64,000 nt of DNA from Lichenibacterium minor (GTDB lineage Bacteria; Pseudomonadota; Alphaproteobacteria; Rhizobiales; Beijerinckiaceae). Shown here piece after piece: positions 1-7,435 of the stretch (the first letter of the stretch is position 1; each line of letters opens with the position of its first letter). The translations under genes and the position numbers were made by a program. The notes under the pieces are model-generated. The model did no database searches and was not told where the DNA came from. It saw only the letters and a program-made list of their open reading frames with translations. The stretch spans positions 1-64,000 of the forward strand of contig NZ_QYBB01000025.1 in assembly GCF_004137685.1 (NCBI RefSeq). The letters are read 5' to 3'.

Positions 1-65
1 GCCGTCGTCGACCCAAAAATCCAACCGCTTCCCGACGCCCGCGACACCACACCAGCCCAGGGGAG

Positions 66-1040
66 GTGAGCAATTACGTCTCCATGGCGACGGTTCCGAT
101 CTGGTTGATGTTCAAAGGCGGACAAACTTCGTTTCCATCCCTGATGGCTTTCATTACAGCTGTTTTTGTTTTTGGTTGCTTTGTCCACGCTCCTGTCCTG
201 AAAAGCGCCATCGCTTATATGACGACTCAGTTTGTCATAGCGGCAGTGTGTTTCGCGCTGACGGATCACAACCGTGACAATGTTACCCTGATCGTCGAGT
301 TCGCCTGCATGACCGGAACGGTGCTCGTTGTCATTCGGCAGCATTCAGAATTGTTTGCACGGAATATCTCTCAACAGGTAAGGCTCGAAAGAAATAATGA
401 GCAGGTCAGGGAGCAGGCTGATGTGATCGGTCTGCTCCTCAGAGACTTTGAAGAGCAGACCAGTGACTGGTTGTGGGAGACTAATGACGCCTTCTGCCTG
501 CGGTCGCCCTCGGCCCGCTTCGTGCAGGTGTCCGAAGGGCGCGCATCCGCGGTCGAGGGGATGTCCCTCAGGGCACTGCTGACCGACGCCAACGTGGTCG
601 GTAACGCGGAATCCCTGATCGAACTTCAGGGCCATGTCCTGGCTCGCCGTCCCTTCCGCGACATGACGATCCCGCTCGCCGCAGCGGGGGAGCCGCGTTG
701 GTGGTCCATCTCCGGTCGGCCCGTGTTCGATCGAGAGGGGCGTTTCGAGGGGTACCGAGGCGTCGCCGGCGACATCACCACGTCCCGACTCGCGCATGCC
801 AAAATCGAGCATCTCGCCCATCACGACAGCTTGACGGGCCTACCGAACCGTAGCTCCTTCAGTCGTATCCTGGAACGGGCCCTGCACCGGAGCGACCTGT
901 CGAACTTGGCTGTCCTCAGCCTCGATCTTGACGGCTTCAAAGCCGTTAACGACCGTCATGGCCATCCGGTGGGAGACGCCCTCCTGATCGCTGTGGCTGA
1001 CAGGCTCCAGGCAGCCATCCAAGAGGATGGCGCAGCCTGT
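66..1040 (+). pseudogene. Truncated membrane PAS-GGDEF (diguanylate cyclase-like) gene
   Basis: The reading frame starts with hydrophobic segments (about residues 10-100), then a coiled stretch, a PAS domain (EEQTSDWLWE onward, about residues 135-245, ending GVAGDITTSR) and the opening of a GGDEF domain (HHDSLTGLPNRSSF, then LSLDLDGFKAVNDRHGHPVGDALL). The match stops just before the catalytic GGDEF motif. Beyond about base 1035 the frame stays open to 1754 but reads as arginine/proline-rich low-complexity sequence. The product could not make cyclic-di-GMP. The first GTG at 66 is preceded too closely by GGGAGG, and the frame is open to the left window edge, so the 5' end may also be incomplete. 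Bases 66-480 are visibly more AT-rich than everything around them. Confidence 0.75.
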
Positions 1041-1384
1041 ACAGCCTCGGTCGCGGGACGCCCGGCTTCGGCGGCTCCTCCCGGTCCATGCCGTTCGATG
1101 AGCCGGGCGCCGGCCTCCGTGACGACAAAGATGAAGCTCAAGCGACGCCCGTCGTCGTCGTCCACCACGGCACGGACGGGCTCGCACCAGCCCCGCTTCA
1201 CGCAGTTGCCGATCGGGCCCATCGTGACGGGCCGGGGCTTTGCGGCGAGCCACCTGAGCAGGACGAGTTCCGCCGGCGTCGGGGCGCGCCGTCTCCGCCT
1301 CTTGCGGGCGGGCTCGCCCGGCGACAGATCGTGGTCGAGAGCTGGAGGGACGCCTGCACCGCGTTCGGATTCTCCGCCGCTCAC
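956..1384 (-). pseudogene. Hypothetical protein with winged-helix-like segment, probably 3'-truncated
   Basis: A GTG at 1384-1382 overlaps the stop of the upstream small membrane gene (GTGA), which supports translational coupling and fixes the start. The protein has a basic linker and then a compact segment (TPAELVLLRWLAAKPRPV, later VTEAGARLIERHG) resembling a short winged-helix protein. Past about base 1040 the frame runs into the antisense of the broken GGDEF gene, so the original 3' end seems lost at the same junction. I recognise no specific family. The alternative is that it is complete and ends shortly after VTEAGARLIE. Confidence 0.4.
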
Positions 1385-1752
1385 CCCAGCGCCCCCGCAT
1401 TGCGCGCACTGCCGGGTTCGCGCGGGTTCGCGGTCGCGGCCGACGCGAGATCCAGGTCGTGCCGCAACTGCGACAGCGCCTGCGCCGGCGTCAGGCCGGC
1501 GGGCGGGAGGTGGCGCAGGGCGCCGCGCCAGGCCGCCACCGCTCCCGCGAGACCGGCGACCCCCGACAGGAGGTATGCTGACCACGGTGGAAGTCCCAGG
1601 ACGATGCCGAGGTCGGACAGGCCAGCCAGCAGAACCAGGGGGGAAGCCCCGCAGAGCCCGGCCCCGGCGGCGAGCCAGCCAAGGCTCGATCCGGATTCCG
1701 AACATCCCGGCAGGCCCGGCTCATGCCGGCGGTCATCGGTGTGGAGGCGCAT
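1381..1752 (-). CDS. Small membrane protein, phage-holin-superfamily-like
   Basis: About 123 residues if started at ATG 1752 (MRLHTDDRRHEPG). Two hydrophobic helices (LGWLAAGAGLCGASPLVLLA and AYLLSGVAGLAGAVAAWRGA) are followed by a short amphipathic tail with LTPAQALSQLRHDL. The tail resembles the conserved end of small holin-like membrane proteins common near stress genes in Hyphomicrobiales. No clear Shine-Dalgarno precedes this ATG, so the start is uncertain. The gene overlaps the following reading frame by four bases. The family assignment is an inference; localisation to the inner membrane is the firmer statement. Confidence 0.5.
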   Translation of the reverse strand: MRLHTDDRRHEPGLPGCSESGSSLGWLAAGAGLCGASPLVLLAGLSDLGIVLGLPPWSAYLLSGVAGLAGAVAAWRGALRHLPPAGLTPAQALSQLRHDLDLASAATANPREPGSARNAGALG

Positions 1753-1819
1753 GATCCGGATCCAGGGCGAAGCGGTGCGAGGGCTGCGGACGCCGTGATG
1801 CCCATCCCGTCCGGCGTCG

Positions 1820-1859
1820 CCTCCCGAGGGAGGAGCGAGCCCGGATCTGGGCTCGCTCC
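1820..1859 (-). terminator. Double hairpin, probable terminator after csbD-type gene
   Basis: Two adjacent inverted repeats are visible. GGAGCGAGCCC (1832-1842) pairs with GGGCTCGCTCC (1849-1859) around a 6-base loop, and CCTCCC (1820-1825) pairs with GGGAGG (1828-1833). They lie just past the end of the minus-strand CsbD-type gene and the small reading frame after it, and before the next minus-strand gene. There is no T tract, so an intrinsic terminator is only probable. Confidence 0.45.
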
Positions 1860-1869
1860 CCGTCACGTC

Positions 1870-2022
1870 CTAGCGCGCTGCCAGTGCCAGGGCGGAAGGC
1901 GTGACGCGGGCCGCGCCGAGGCTGCCTCCGAAGAACGCCGCCACGGCGCCGATCAAGAGAGCGCCCGCCGCGATGCCGCGTCGTCCTCGCCAGCGGAAGT
2001 CAGGAGGGCCATGCCGTGGGTC
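1870..2022 (-). other. Possible small hydrophobic reading frame, perhaps frameshifted
   Basis: Directly after the CsbD-type gene a minus-strand frame reads GIAAGALLIGAVAAFFGGSL and then a short tail ending at a stop at 1870, a convincing membrane helix. It lacks its own start codon. An ATG at about 2012 opens a short peptide (MALLTSAGEDDAASRR) in another frame that ends shortly after overlapping it. A single-base shift would join the two into one protein of about 50 residues. It could be a decayed gene or coincidence; the double hairpin just behind it argues mildly for a real transcript end here. Confidence 0.25.
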
Positions 2023-2023
2023 T

Positions 2024-2368
2024 TCAACGCCGCGCGTTGACCAGGAGGGCGAGCAGGTAGCCGACCGTGCCGGCCACCAAGAGGGCGGTGAGCGGGTGCT
2101 CCCCGACCTCGTCGGCGATGGTATGCGAGCCGCGTGACACGACCCGGCGGCCCTGGCCATAGGCACGCTCGGCGTAGTCGCTGACCGCACCAGTCGCGTC
2201 GCGCACGCCGTCCTTGGCCTGCCCGTACAGGTTCTGGGCCGCGCCAGCGACCTCGCGCACGACGCCCTCGGCCTGCGTGCCGTGGTCGCCCGTCAGCCGC
2301 CCGGCGACCTCCTGGATCTTGCCGCCGACCTCCTGCGCGCCACCCTTGAGCCGGTCCATGTCCATCAT
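2024..2368 (-). CDS. CsbD family stress protein with C-terminal membrane anchor
   Basis: The start at ATG 2368 is set by GAGGAG four bases upstream. The product is about 114 residues. The N-terminal half is a CsbD domain (MDRLKGGAQEVGGKIQEVAG, then LTGDHGTQAEGVVREVAGAAQNL), a small helical fold known from general-stress regulons. It is followed by repeated YGQAKD/YAERAYGQ-like helices, a GEHPLTALLVAGTVGYLLALLV transmembrane helix and a basic end. This architecture matches ElaB/DUF883-like tail-anchored proteins. A sequence element shared with the second csbD gene lies about 190 bases upstream (2561-2577). The biochemical function of CsbD is unknown. Confidence 0.8.
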   Translation of the reverse strand: MMDMDRLKGGAQEVGGKIQEVAGRLTGDHGTQAEGVVREVAGAAQNLYGQAKDGVRDATGAVSDYAERAYGQGRRVVSRGSHTIADEVGEHPLTALLVAGTVGYLLALLVNARR

Positions 2369-2560
2369 CGTTCTCCTCTGCGGGTCCTGCACGCCAGGCC
2401 AAAGCCGGGACATCGCCGAAGGCATGCCGCCCCGGCGTCGCCGACCCTCACCGCGTCAGCCGATGCATTCCGGCGTTCGGGTGATCCGAACCGAGATGCG
2501 GGCGAGCTGGAAGGGCGGCGTGCCGTGGTCGAACATGAGATGACGGCGAACGGACCGCAA

Positions 2561-2577
2561 TAGTGCAAATACGCTAG
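2561..2577 (-). promoter_or_regulatory. Conserved element shared with the second csbD gene
   Basis: Written on the plus strand, GCAATAGTGCAAATACG occurs here, and GCAATAGTGCAAAAACG (one mismatch) occurs at 4966-4982 ahead of the other intact csbD gene. In both places AGG and ATAGT follow at nearly the same distance. Its ends form a short dyad (GCA...TGC). It lies in the gap between the PAS-LuxR regulator and this csbD gene and is probably a regulator site or part of a stress promoter. Confidence 0.45.
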
Positions 2578-2621
2578 GCTCATAGTTCAAATGAGCGGAA
2601 GAAGCCACGGCCGCATCCCGG

Positions 2622-4118
2622 CTACACGGTCTGCGCTCGTCCGGATCTGTCTGTGCGGGATCCTTCGATCAGCCCGTGCTCGCGCGCGAAGACCACTGCG
2701 GCACTGCGCCGGTTGACGCCCAGCTTGCGGTAGAGCGCCGTCAAGTGGTTGCGCACCGTGTTGCGCGAGATGCCGAACTCTTCGGCCATGTTGTCGTCGG
2801 TGGAACCCTGCGCGACGCGGACCAGGATTTCGCGCTCGCGCGCCGTCAGCTCGTCGAGCCCGCCCGGAGGCGGCAGAATGGCCGGCGTCGCCCGCAGCGC
2901 GGCCAGCTTGTCGAGGATCTTGCGGCTGAACCATGAGGCGTCTGCCATGGCGCCCTCGATGGCCTTCTTCAGCTCGGCTTCCGAGCGCTTGCGGTCGGTG
3001 ATGTCCTGGATTGTGCAGAGCACCCACGATTCGCCCGAGATCGCCACCGTGTCGGCCGAGATCAGCGCGTCGATCTCATGGCCGTCGCTGGCGCGCAGCC
3101 GGCCCTCGAAGCCCCGCACCGTCCCGTCGCGCTTGAGCCGGCGCTCGAACCTTTCGCGCGCGACCCCGTCCACCCACAAGCCGAGCTCGTCGGCCCGGTG
3201 ATCGTGCAACTCGGCGGCCGTGTAGCCGAACACGGCTGTGAAAGCCTCGTTGGCGTCGGTGATGGTCAGTCCCTCGCGCCGGCCGCGGATGGTCGGGATG
3301 GGTGCGAGCTGGAACGATTTCTCGAACTGCTCCTGGCTCTGCTTCAGGTCTTCCTCGGCCTTCCGCCGCGCCTCGAGGTCGGCAAAGGTGAACAGCATGC
3401 AGGACACCTTGCCCGGCATCTCGATCGGCTGGCCGGCGACGATCACCCACTTCGACTCGTCGGCCGGCACCCTGAGGCAGGCCTCCATCTGCGGGATGGT
3501 CCCGCCCTCGTGAAGCCGCTCGACGGCGAGGTCTCGCCGCTCGGCATCCTTCAGGACGTCGATCTCGTAGACCGAGCGCCCCACCACCTCATCGTGAGCG
3601 TAGCCCGTCATCTCCAGGAAACCCCGGTTCACCTTTATGAAGCGCAGGTCGGACAGGCGGCAGATGACGGCGGGCGCGGGATTGGCGTGGAACGAACTCT
3701 GGAAGCGCTGCTCGGCCTCGTAGCGCTCGGTCACGTCGGTGATCGTGAGCACGAGGCACTCGGGCTTGTCGTCGTCGTCGGTCAGCACGAGGCTGCGGAT
3801 GCTGTGCACCCAATCGGCCCGGTCACGTCCCGTGCGCGTGACCTCGACCACGACGTCGTGGACTGCCTCGCCCGCCACGACCCTGTCGATCGGGGCTTGG
3901 CCGTCCACGACGGTCTGGTTGTTCCGGTAGGTCAAGGCATAGTTGGTGCGGTAGGCATCGACGTCGGCGCCGAGCTCGCGGATGGTGGTCACACCGTGCA
4001 TGGCGAGGGCGGCGTCGTTAGCCCAGACGATGCTCTGATCCGGCGCGATCAGGATCACCCCCTCGCTCAGCCCCGACACGATCTGCTGCAGCTGGAACTG
4101 CTGCACGCTCTGGTTCAC
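2622..4118 (-). CDS. Triple-PAS sensor with LuxR-type DNA-binding domain
   Basis: GTG 4118 is preceded by GGAGG at five bases and is preferred over the GTG at 4130. The protein is about 498 residues. Three PAS modules can be read: about residues 10-125 (GLSEGVILIAPDQSIVWAND), 130-245 (FHANPAPAVICRLSDLRFIK, with MTGYAHDEVVGRS) and 265-375 (FQLAPIPTI to ITDRKRSEAE), joined by helical linkers. The C-terminus is a LuxR/GerE helix-turn-helix (LTAREREILVRVAQGS, then ISRNTVRNHLTALYRKLGVN). No receiver, kinase or transmembrane segment is present, so it should be a one-component cytoplasmic regulator sensing through PAS. The ligand is unknown. It sits amid one decayed and two intact CsbD genes, its likeliest targets. 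Confidence 0.85.
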   Translation of the reverse strand: MNQSVQQFQLQQIVSGLSEGVILIAPDQSIVWANDAALAMHGVTTIRELGADVDAYRTNYALTYRNNQTVVDGQAPIDRVVAGEAVHDVVVEVTRTGRDRADWVHSIRSLVLTDDDDKPECLVLTITDVTERYEAEQRFQSSFHANPAPAVICRLSDLRFIKVNRGFLEMTGYAHDEVVGRSVYEIDVLKDAERRDLAVERLHEGGTIPQMEACLRVPADESKWVIVAGQPIEMPGKVSCMLFTFADLEARRKAEEDLKQSQEQFEKSFQLAPIPTIRGRREGLTITDANEAFTAVFGYTAAELHDHRADELGLWVDGVARERFERRLKRDGTVRGFEGRLRASDGHEIDALISADTVAISGESWVLCTIQDITDRKRSEAELKKAIEGAMADASWFSRKILDKLAALRATPAILPPPGGLDELTAREREILVRVAQGSTDDNMAEEFGISRNTVRNHLTALYRKLGVNRRSAAVVFAREHGLIEGSRTDRSGRAQTV

Positions 4119-4246
4119 CCCATCCTCCACTGCTGCCTGGCGGCGCCCCGGCGGGCCCGGAACCGCGCCAGGATCGGCTGTCGAATGCTATCGCGGTCCT
4201 CGATCATGCCGAGGCTTGTCTGGAACCGCACGGCCACGTTCGAGCC

Positions 4247-4278
4247 CTCCATGGCGCGGTCCGGACCGCGCCATGGAG
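4247..4278. repeat. Perfect 32-bp palindrome
   Basis: CTCCATGGCGCGGTCC (4247-4262) is followed directly by its exact reverse complement (4263-4278). No T tract follows in either direction, so it is not a typical terminator. It lies about 130 bases upstream of the PAS-LuxR gene and contains the ATG of the divergent csbD-like pseudogene (4273). Confidence 0.8.
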
Positions 4279-4560
4279 ACTTCGAATCCGAACAAGGATC
4301 ACCTCGCCGGCGGCCTTCGCTGCCCCGCAGGGCGCGCCCGGATGACGGCCGGCGGCATCACGGGCGACCTCGCGCAACAGGGAAACGGCATCGTGAACCA
4401 GTTTTCCGGCCGAGCGCTCTAAGCTCGGAGTGACGCCCGCGCCGCCTGCCGAGACCTGCGTGCGCCCGCGTCGGACGCCTATGGCCAGGCCACCACGGCG
4501 GTCGAGCGCGGCCGGGAGCTGGTGGCCGAGTGCTCCACGACCGAGCGTCCCGGGCCGCCG
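4273..4560 (+). pseudogene. csbD-like pseudogene with in-frame stop
   Basis: From ATG 4273 the frame reads NKDHLAGGLRCPAGRARMTA, then GGITGDLAQQGNGIVNQFSG, which aligns with the CsbD pattern of the neighbouring intact genes (LTGDHGTQAEGVVREVAG). A TAA at 4420-4422 interrupts it. The same frame continues after the stop with SDARAACRDLRAPASDAYGQ and TTAVERGRELVAE, the repeat region expected after CsbD in the membrane-anchored form, and then loses sense at about 4560. This is a decayed third paralogue, divergent from the PAS-LuxR gene. Confidence 0.55.
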
Positions 4561-4720
4561 CCGGTGGCGACAGGGCGCTGGGCCCGCTGGCATCGGCTTC
4601 GCCTCGGCTTCCACCGCGGGCCGCCTCTCATCCTGAGCGGATCGCGGGACCGGCGGGGAAAGGGGGCGGGCCGGAACCCACCCTCGCACCCTGATACCGG
4701 GCGGCCGGATCAGCCCCTCG

Positions 4721-4903
4721 TCATTTCTTGACGGCGTCGCGCACCGCGTCCTTGGCCTCGCCGACGCCTTCCTTGGCCTTGCCGGCCATCTTGTCGGCAG
4801 CACCTTCGGCCTGAAGCTTGTCGTTGCCGACGACCTTGCCGATGGTCTCCTTCACGGCGCCCTTGGCCTGATCCAGCGCGCCCTCGATGCGGTTCTTGTC
4901 CAT
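4721..4903 (-). CDS. CsbD family protein
   Basis: A 60-residue protein consisting of the CsbD domain alone: MDKNRIEGALDQAKGAVKE, then GKVVGNDKLQAEGAADKMAG, and a lysine-rich end. The chosen start, ATG 4903, has GAGG about nine bases upstream. It lacks the membrane anchor of the paralogue at 2024-2368. CsbD-type proteins are induced in general stress responses of many bacteria, but their activity is unknown. The element shared with the other csbD gene lies at 4966-4982, about 63 bases upstream of the start. Confidence 0.85.
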   Translation of the reverse strand: MDKNRIEGALDQAKGAVKETIGKVVGNDKLQAEGAADKMAGKAKEGVGEAKDAVRDAVKK

Positions 4904-4965
4904 GACGATCATCCTCGTGTCGAGATGGTTCGACACGTCCATGATGGGGCTCCCCGGAGCGAAGG

Positions 4966-4982
4966 CAATAGTGCAAAAACGT
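4966..4982 (-). promoter_or_regulatory. Second copy of the csbD upstream element
   Basis: GCAATAGTGCAAAAACG (plus-strand writing), followed by AGG and ATAGT, matches the element at 2561-2577 with one substitution in the 17-base core. A TACTAT box follows on the plus side, that is, just upstream when read toward csbD, and could be a -10 element. Confidence 0.45.
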
Positions 4983-5374
4983 CAGGATATAGTACGCCTT
5001 CTCTATGCGGTCCTCATCGAAGGTCGCCCCGTGCCGCGGTGCCCAGAGATGGGCGACCATCCGCATGACGGGCGGGGCAGCCTTCGAGAAAGGTGAAAAA
5101 CAGCTGGGAAGACAGAACGATCAACGCGAGAAAGGAAGCAGCTCGGTCCCGGGCGCATCAATAGGGAGGGGCATCGGCACGGCAGACCCTGAAAGGGGCC
5201 CGAACAGGACATCGACGCAGGGCGAAGCGACGGGCGGCCCGTCGCCGCGCCGGACTCCGAACTGTCGATAGGGGATCCAGCCCCGGACGCGACCTCGAGC
5301 CCACGTCGTCGTTCTCGTTCACGGGACCAGATCGAAGATCGGCGCGCGACCATCGTCGACAGTGGTGATCCGGC
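4983..5374. other. Intergenic stretch without a supported gene
   Basis: About 390 bases between the second csbD gene and the end of the BKACE gene. Several reading frames are open because of high GC, but none has a ribosome binding site plus recognisable protein features. I see nothing else here. Confidence 0.5.
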
Positions 5375-6325
5375 TCAGAAAGCGACCTGACCCGCGCCCT
5401 TGAGCGACAGGATGGAACGGGCCTCGTCCGGGGAAGCGACCTCGAGGCCAAGGCCCTCGATGATCTTGCGCACCATGCGGACCTGATCGGCGCTCGACGT
5501 GGCGAGCCTGCCCTTGCCCGCCCAGAGCGAATCTTCGAGACCGACCCTGACATTGCCGCCGAGCGCGGCCGATTGCGCGGCGATGCGCAGCTGGCTCGCG
5601 CCCGCGCCGAGCGTCGACCAGCGATAGTCCGTCCCGAACAGCCGGTCCGCGGTGCGCTTCATGTGCATCACGTCCTCGGGGTGGGTGCCGATGCCTCCCA
5701 GGATTCCGAAGACGGATTGGACGAAGAACGGAGGCTCCACCAGGCCGCGATCCGCGACATGGGCGAGGTTGTAGAGGTGGCCGATGTCGTAGCATTCGAA
5801 CTCGAACCGGGTGCCGTTGTCGGAACACGTCTTCAGGATGTACTCGATGTCCTTGAAGGAGTTGCGGAACACCAAGTCCCGCGTGGCTTCCAGATAGTCC
5901 CGCTCCCAATCGTGCTTGAACTCCTTGTATTTATCGAGGAGCTGGTAGAGTCCGAAATTGATGGATCCCACGTTGAGGGACGCCACTTCGGGCTTGAACA
6001 TCGCCGCGGGGAGCACCCGCTCCTCGACCTTCATGAAGGGGCTGCCACCGGTGGTGATGTTGATCGCCGCGGCGGTCGCCTGCTTGATGCGGGGCAGGAA
6101 TGACGCGAAGGCCTCCGGCCGCTGGTCAGGCCGGCCCGTCTGCGGGTCGCGCGCGTGCAGGTGGAGGATGGCGGCGCCCGCTTCGGCCGCCCCGAGGGCG
6201 TCGGCGACGATCTCGTCGGCCGTGACGGGCAGGTGAGGCGACATGGAGGGCGTGTGGATGGCGCCCGTGACCGCGCAGGTGATGATGACCTTGCGCGAAA
6301 TGCTGCCGGTGACGCTCGCCGTCAT
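5375..6325 (-). CDS. Beta-keto acid cleavage enzyme (BKACE, DUF849)
   Basis: About 316 residues from ATG 6325, which has GGAGG eight bases upstream. BKACE enzymes condense a beta-keto acid with acetyl-CoA and split it into acetoacetate and a new CoA ester, using a zinc ion in a TIM barrel. The metal-binding HLHAR (His55/His57) is present, as are GGSPFMKVEER, PEVASLNVGSINFG, GIGTHPEDVMHM and the C-terminal NVRVGLEDSLW. Known members act on 3-keto-5-aminohexanoate or dehydrocarnitine; the substrate here cannot be read from sequence. It is divergent from a GntR gene and shares an operator sequence with the MFS-SDR operon, so the three probably form one pathway. Confidence 0.88.
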   Translation of the reverse strand: MTASVTGSISRKVIITCAVTGAIHTPSMSPHLPVTADEIVADALGAAEAGAAILHLHARDPQTGRPDQRPEAFASFLPRIKQATAAAINITTGGSPFMKVEERVLPAAMFKPEVASLNVGSINFGLYQLLDKYKEFKHDWERDYLEATRDLVFRNSFKDIEYILKTCSDNGTRFEFECYDIGHLYNLAHVADRGLVEPPFFVQSVFGILGGIGTHPEDVMHMKRTADRLFGTDYRWSTLGAGASQLRIAAQSAALGGNVRVGLEDSLWAGKGRLATSSADQVRMVRKIIEGLGLEVASPDEARSILSLKGAGQVAF

Positions 6326-6410
6326 GGTCGGTCCCTCCATTGCGGTCGAGAGCGAGGCACTTCGGCTGCGGCCGGCCCTGGCCGGAGGCCGGTGAGCTCT
6401 CCCGCCCGGC

Positions 6411-6439
6411 TTCATCGCGCCATCGCCGAGGCCTGTCAA
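6411..6439 (-). promoter_or_regulatory. Promoter of the BKACE gene
   Basis: TTGACA on the minus strand at 6439-6434 with a weak GATGAA at 6416-6411, 17 bases apart. The GntR operator begins five bases upstream of the -35 box, exactly the geometry seen ahead of the MFS operon. Confidence 0.5.
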
Positions 6440-6444
6440 GCATC

Positions 6445-6459
6445 GTGATCACAGATCAC
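6445..6459. promoter_or_regulatory. GntR operator, copy 1
   Basis: GTGATC-ACA-GATCAC, a perfect 6-base dyad with a 3-base spacer, lies between the divergent BKACE and gntR genes. The identical sequence in inverted orientation occurs at 7387-7401 upstream of the MFS gene. Length and spacing fit a FadR/GntR-type dimer. Confidence 0.8.
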
Positions 6460-6565
6460 AAATCTGGCAGGGCTTCGGCGTTGTCGCCCCGCGGCGGTCG
6501 TGCGAAGCAGGTCTGCGGATTGGAGCGAGCGCCTCGGCGCTTCTGCGAAAGGGTTTTCCAGGGAG

Positions 6566-7273
6566 ATGGGTGACAGGGTCCTTCCGGTCGATGTCAGCAC
6601 CGTCCAGGAGCGCGTGTACCTCGAAGTCCAGGCCGCGTTGCACCAGGGCCGGTTCATGCCCGGCGAGGCCGTGACGATCCGGTCGCTCGCCCAGGCGGTC
6701 GGGACCAGCCCGATGCCGATCCGGGGCGCCATCCAGCGCCTCGTCGCCGAGAAGGCCCTCGTGCAGCTCCCGAACAGGACGTTCCGGGTCGCGCCCTTCG
6801 ACCTCGACATCCACGCCGAGCAGACCCGGATCCGCTGCGCCGTCGAGGGATTCGCGGCCTATCGAGCCGCGATCCGCGCACCCGCAGGTCTCGTGGACGA
6901 GCTGAGGGATGCGAACGGCACCATGCGCGGCGCGGTCGCGGCCGGCGACACGGACGGCGTGCTCGACGCGAACCGGCAGTTCCACTTCGCCCTCTACAGA
7001 GGAGCCGAGTCGTCCCAACTCACCGAGATGATCACGCAGTTCTGGCTCCGCTCGGGCCCTTTCATCGCCATGGCGCTGCGGACGCCGGAATCCCGCACGA
7101 TGTTCGAAGCGGGCACGCGCCTTCACGACAGGATCATCGACGCGATCGGGAAGCAGGACCCGGACGGCGCACGCTTCGCGTTGGCGCTCGACATCCGTGC
7201 GGCGGCGGCGTGGTTCCGAAGACGCTACCGGTCCGAGCAGTCGGACCCGGGGGAAGGTAGCCCCGCGGCGTGA
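6566..7273 (+). CDS. GntR family (FCD subfamily) transcriptional regulator
   Basis: About 235 residues from ATG 6566; an upstream start is possible because the purine-rich AGGGAG touches this ATG. The N-terminal winged helix shows FMPGEAVTIRSLAQAVGTS, MPIRGAIQRLVAEKAL and NRTFRVAPF. The all-helical FCD effector domain follows, with RCAVEGFAAYRAA, DANRQFHFALYR and EAGTRLHDRIIDAI, which supply the usual metal/ligand Asp and His residues. The gene lies between two identical dyads (6445-6459 and 7387-7401), so it very likely represses both the BKACE gene and the MFS-SDR operon until a pathway acid binds. Confidence 0.88.
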   Translation: MGDRVLPVDVSTVQERVYLEVQAALHQGRFMPGEAVTIRSLAQAVGTSPMPIRGAIQRLVAEKALVQLPNRTFRVAPFDLDIHAEQTRIRCAVEGFAAYRAAIRAPAGLVDELRDANGTMRGAVAAGDTDGVLDANRQFHFALYRGAESSQLTEMITQFWLRSGPFIAMALRTPESRTMFEAGTRLHDRIIDAIGKQDPDGARFALALDIRAAAAWFRRRYRSEQSDPGEGSPAA

Positions 7274-7386
7274 CCTCCGCCGCCGTGCGGTTGCATCCCA
7301 TCCGAACGATCCGACGCTGAAGCCCCGCCGGCCCGCGCGCCCGCGGCGTCGCGCCCGCGGCACATCGAGCTGCTTCCCACGTAATC

Positions 7387-7401
7387 GTGATCTGTGATCA
7401 C
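7387..7401. promoter_or_regulatory. GntR operator, copy 2
   Basis: GTGATC-TGT-GATCAC, the exact reverse complement of the copy at 6445-6459. It ends five bases before the TTGACA of the promoter leading to the MFS gene. Confidence 0.8.
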
Positions 7402-7406
7402 AGTTG

Positions 7407-7435
7407 TTGACACGGCTCGCAGGTGCCTGCACTCT
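7407..7435 (+). promoter_or_regulatory. Promoter of the MFS-SDR operon
   Basis: TTGACA at 7407-7412 and CACTCT at 7430-7435 with a 17-base spacer, directly downstream of GntR operator copy 2. It would leave an untranslated leader of about 285 bases before the MFS start at 7726. I see no clear gene or riboswitch fold in that leader. Confidence 0.5.

Noticed and set aside
4247..4278. Palindrome as an intrinsic terminator for the PAS-LuxR or csbD genes
   Set aside because: It is upstream of both genes it could serve and has no T tract on either side.
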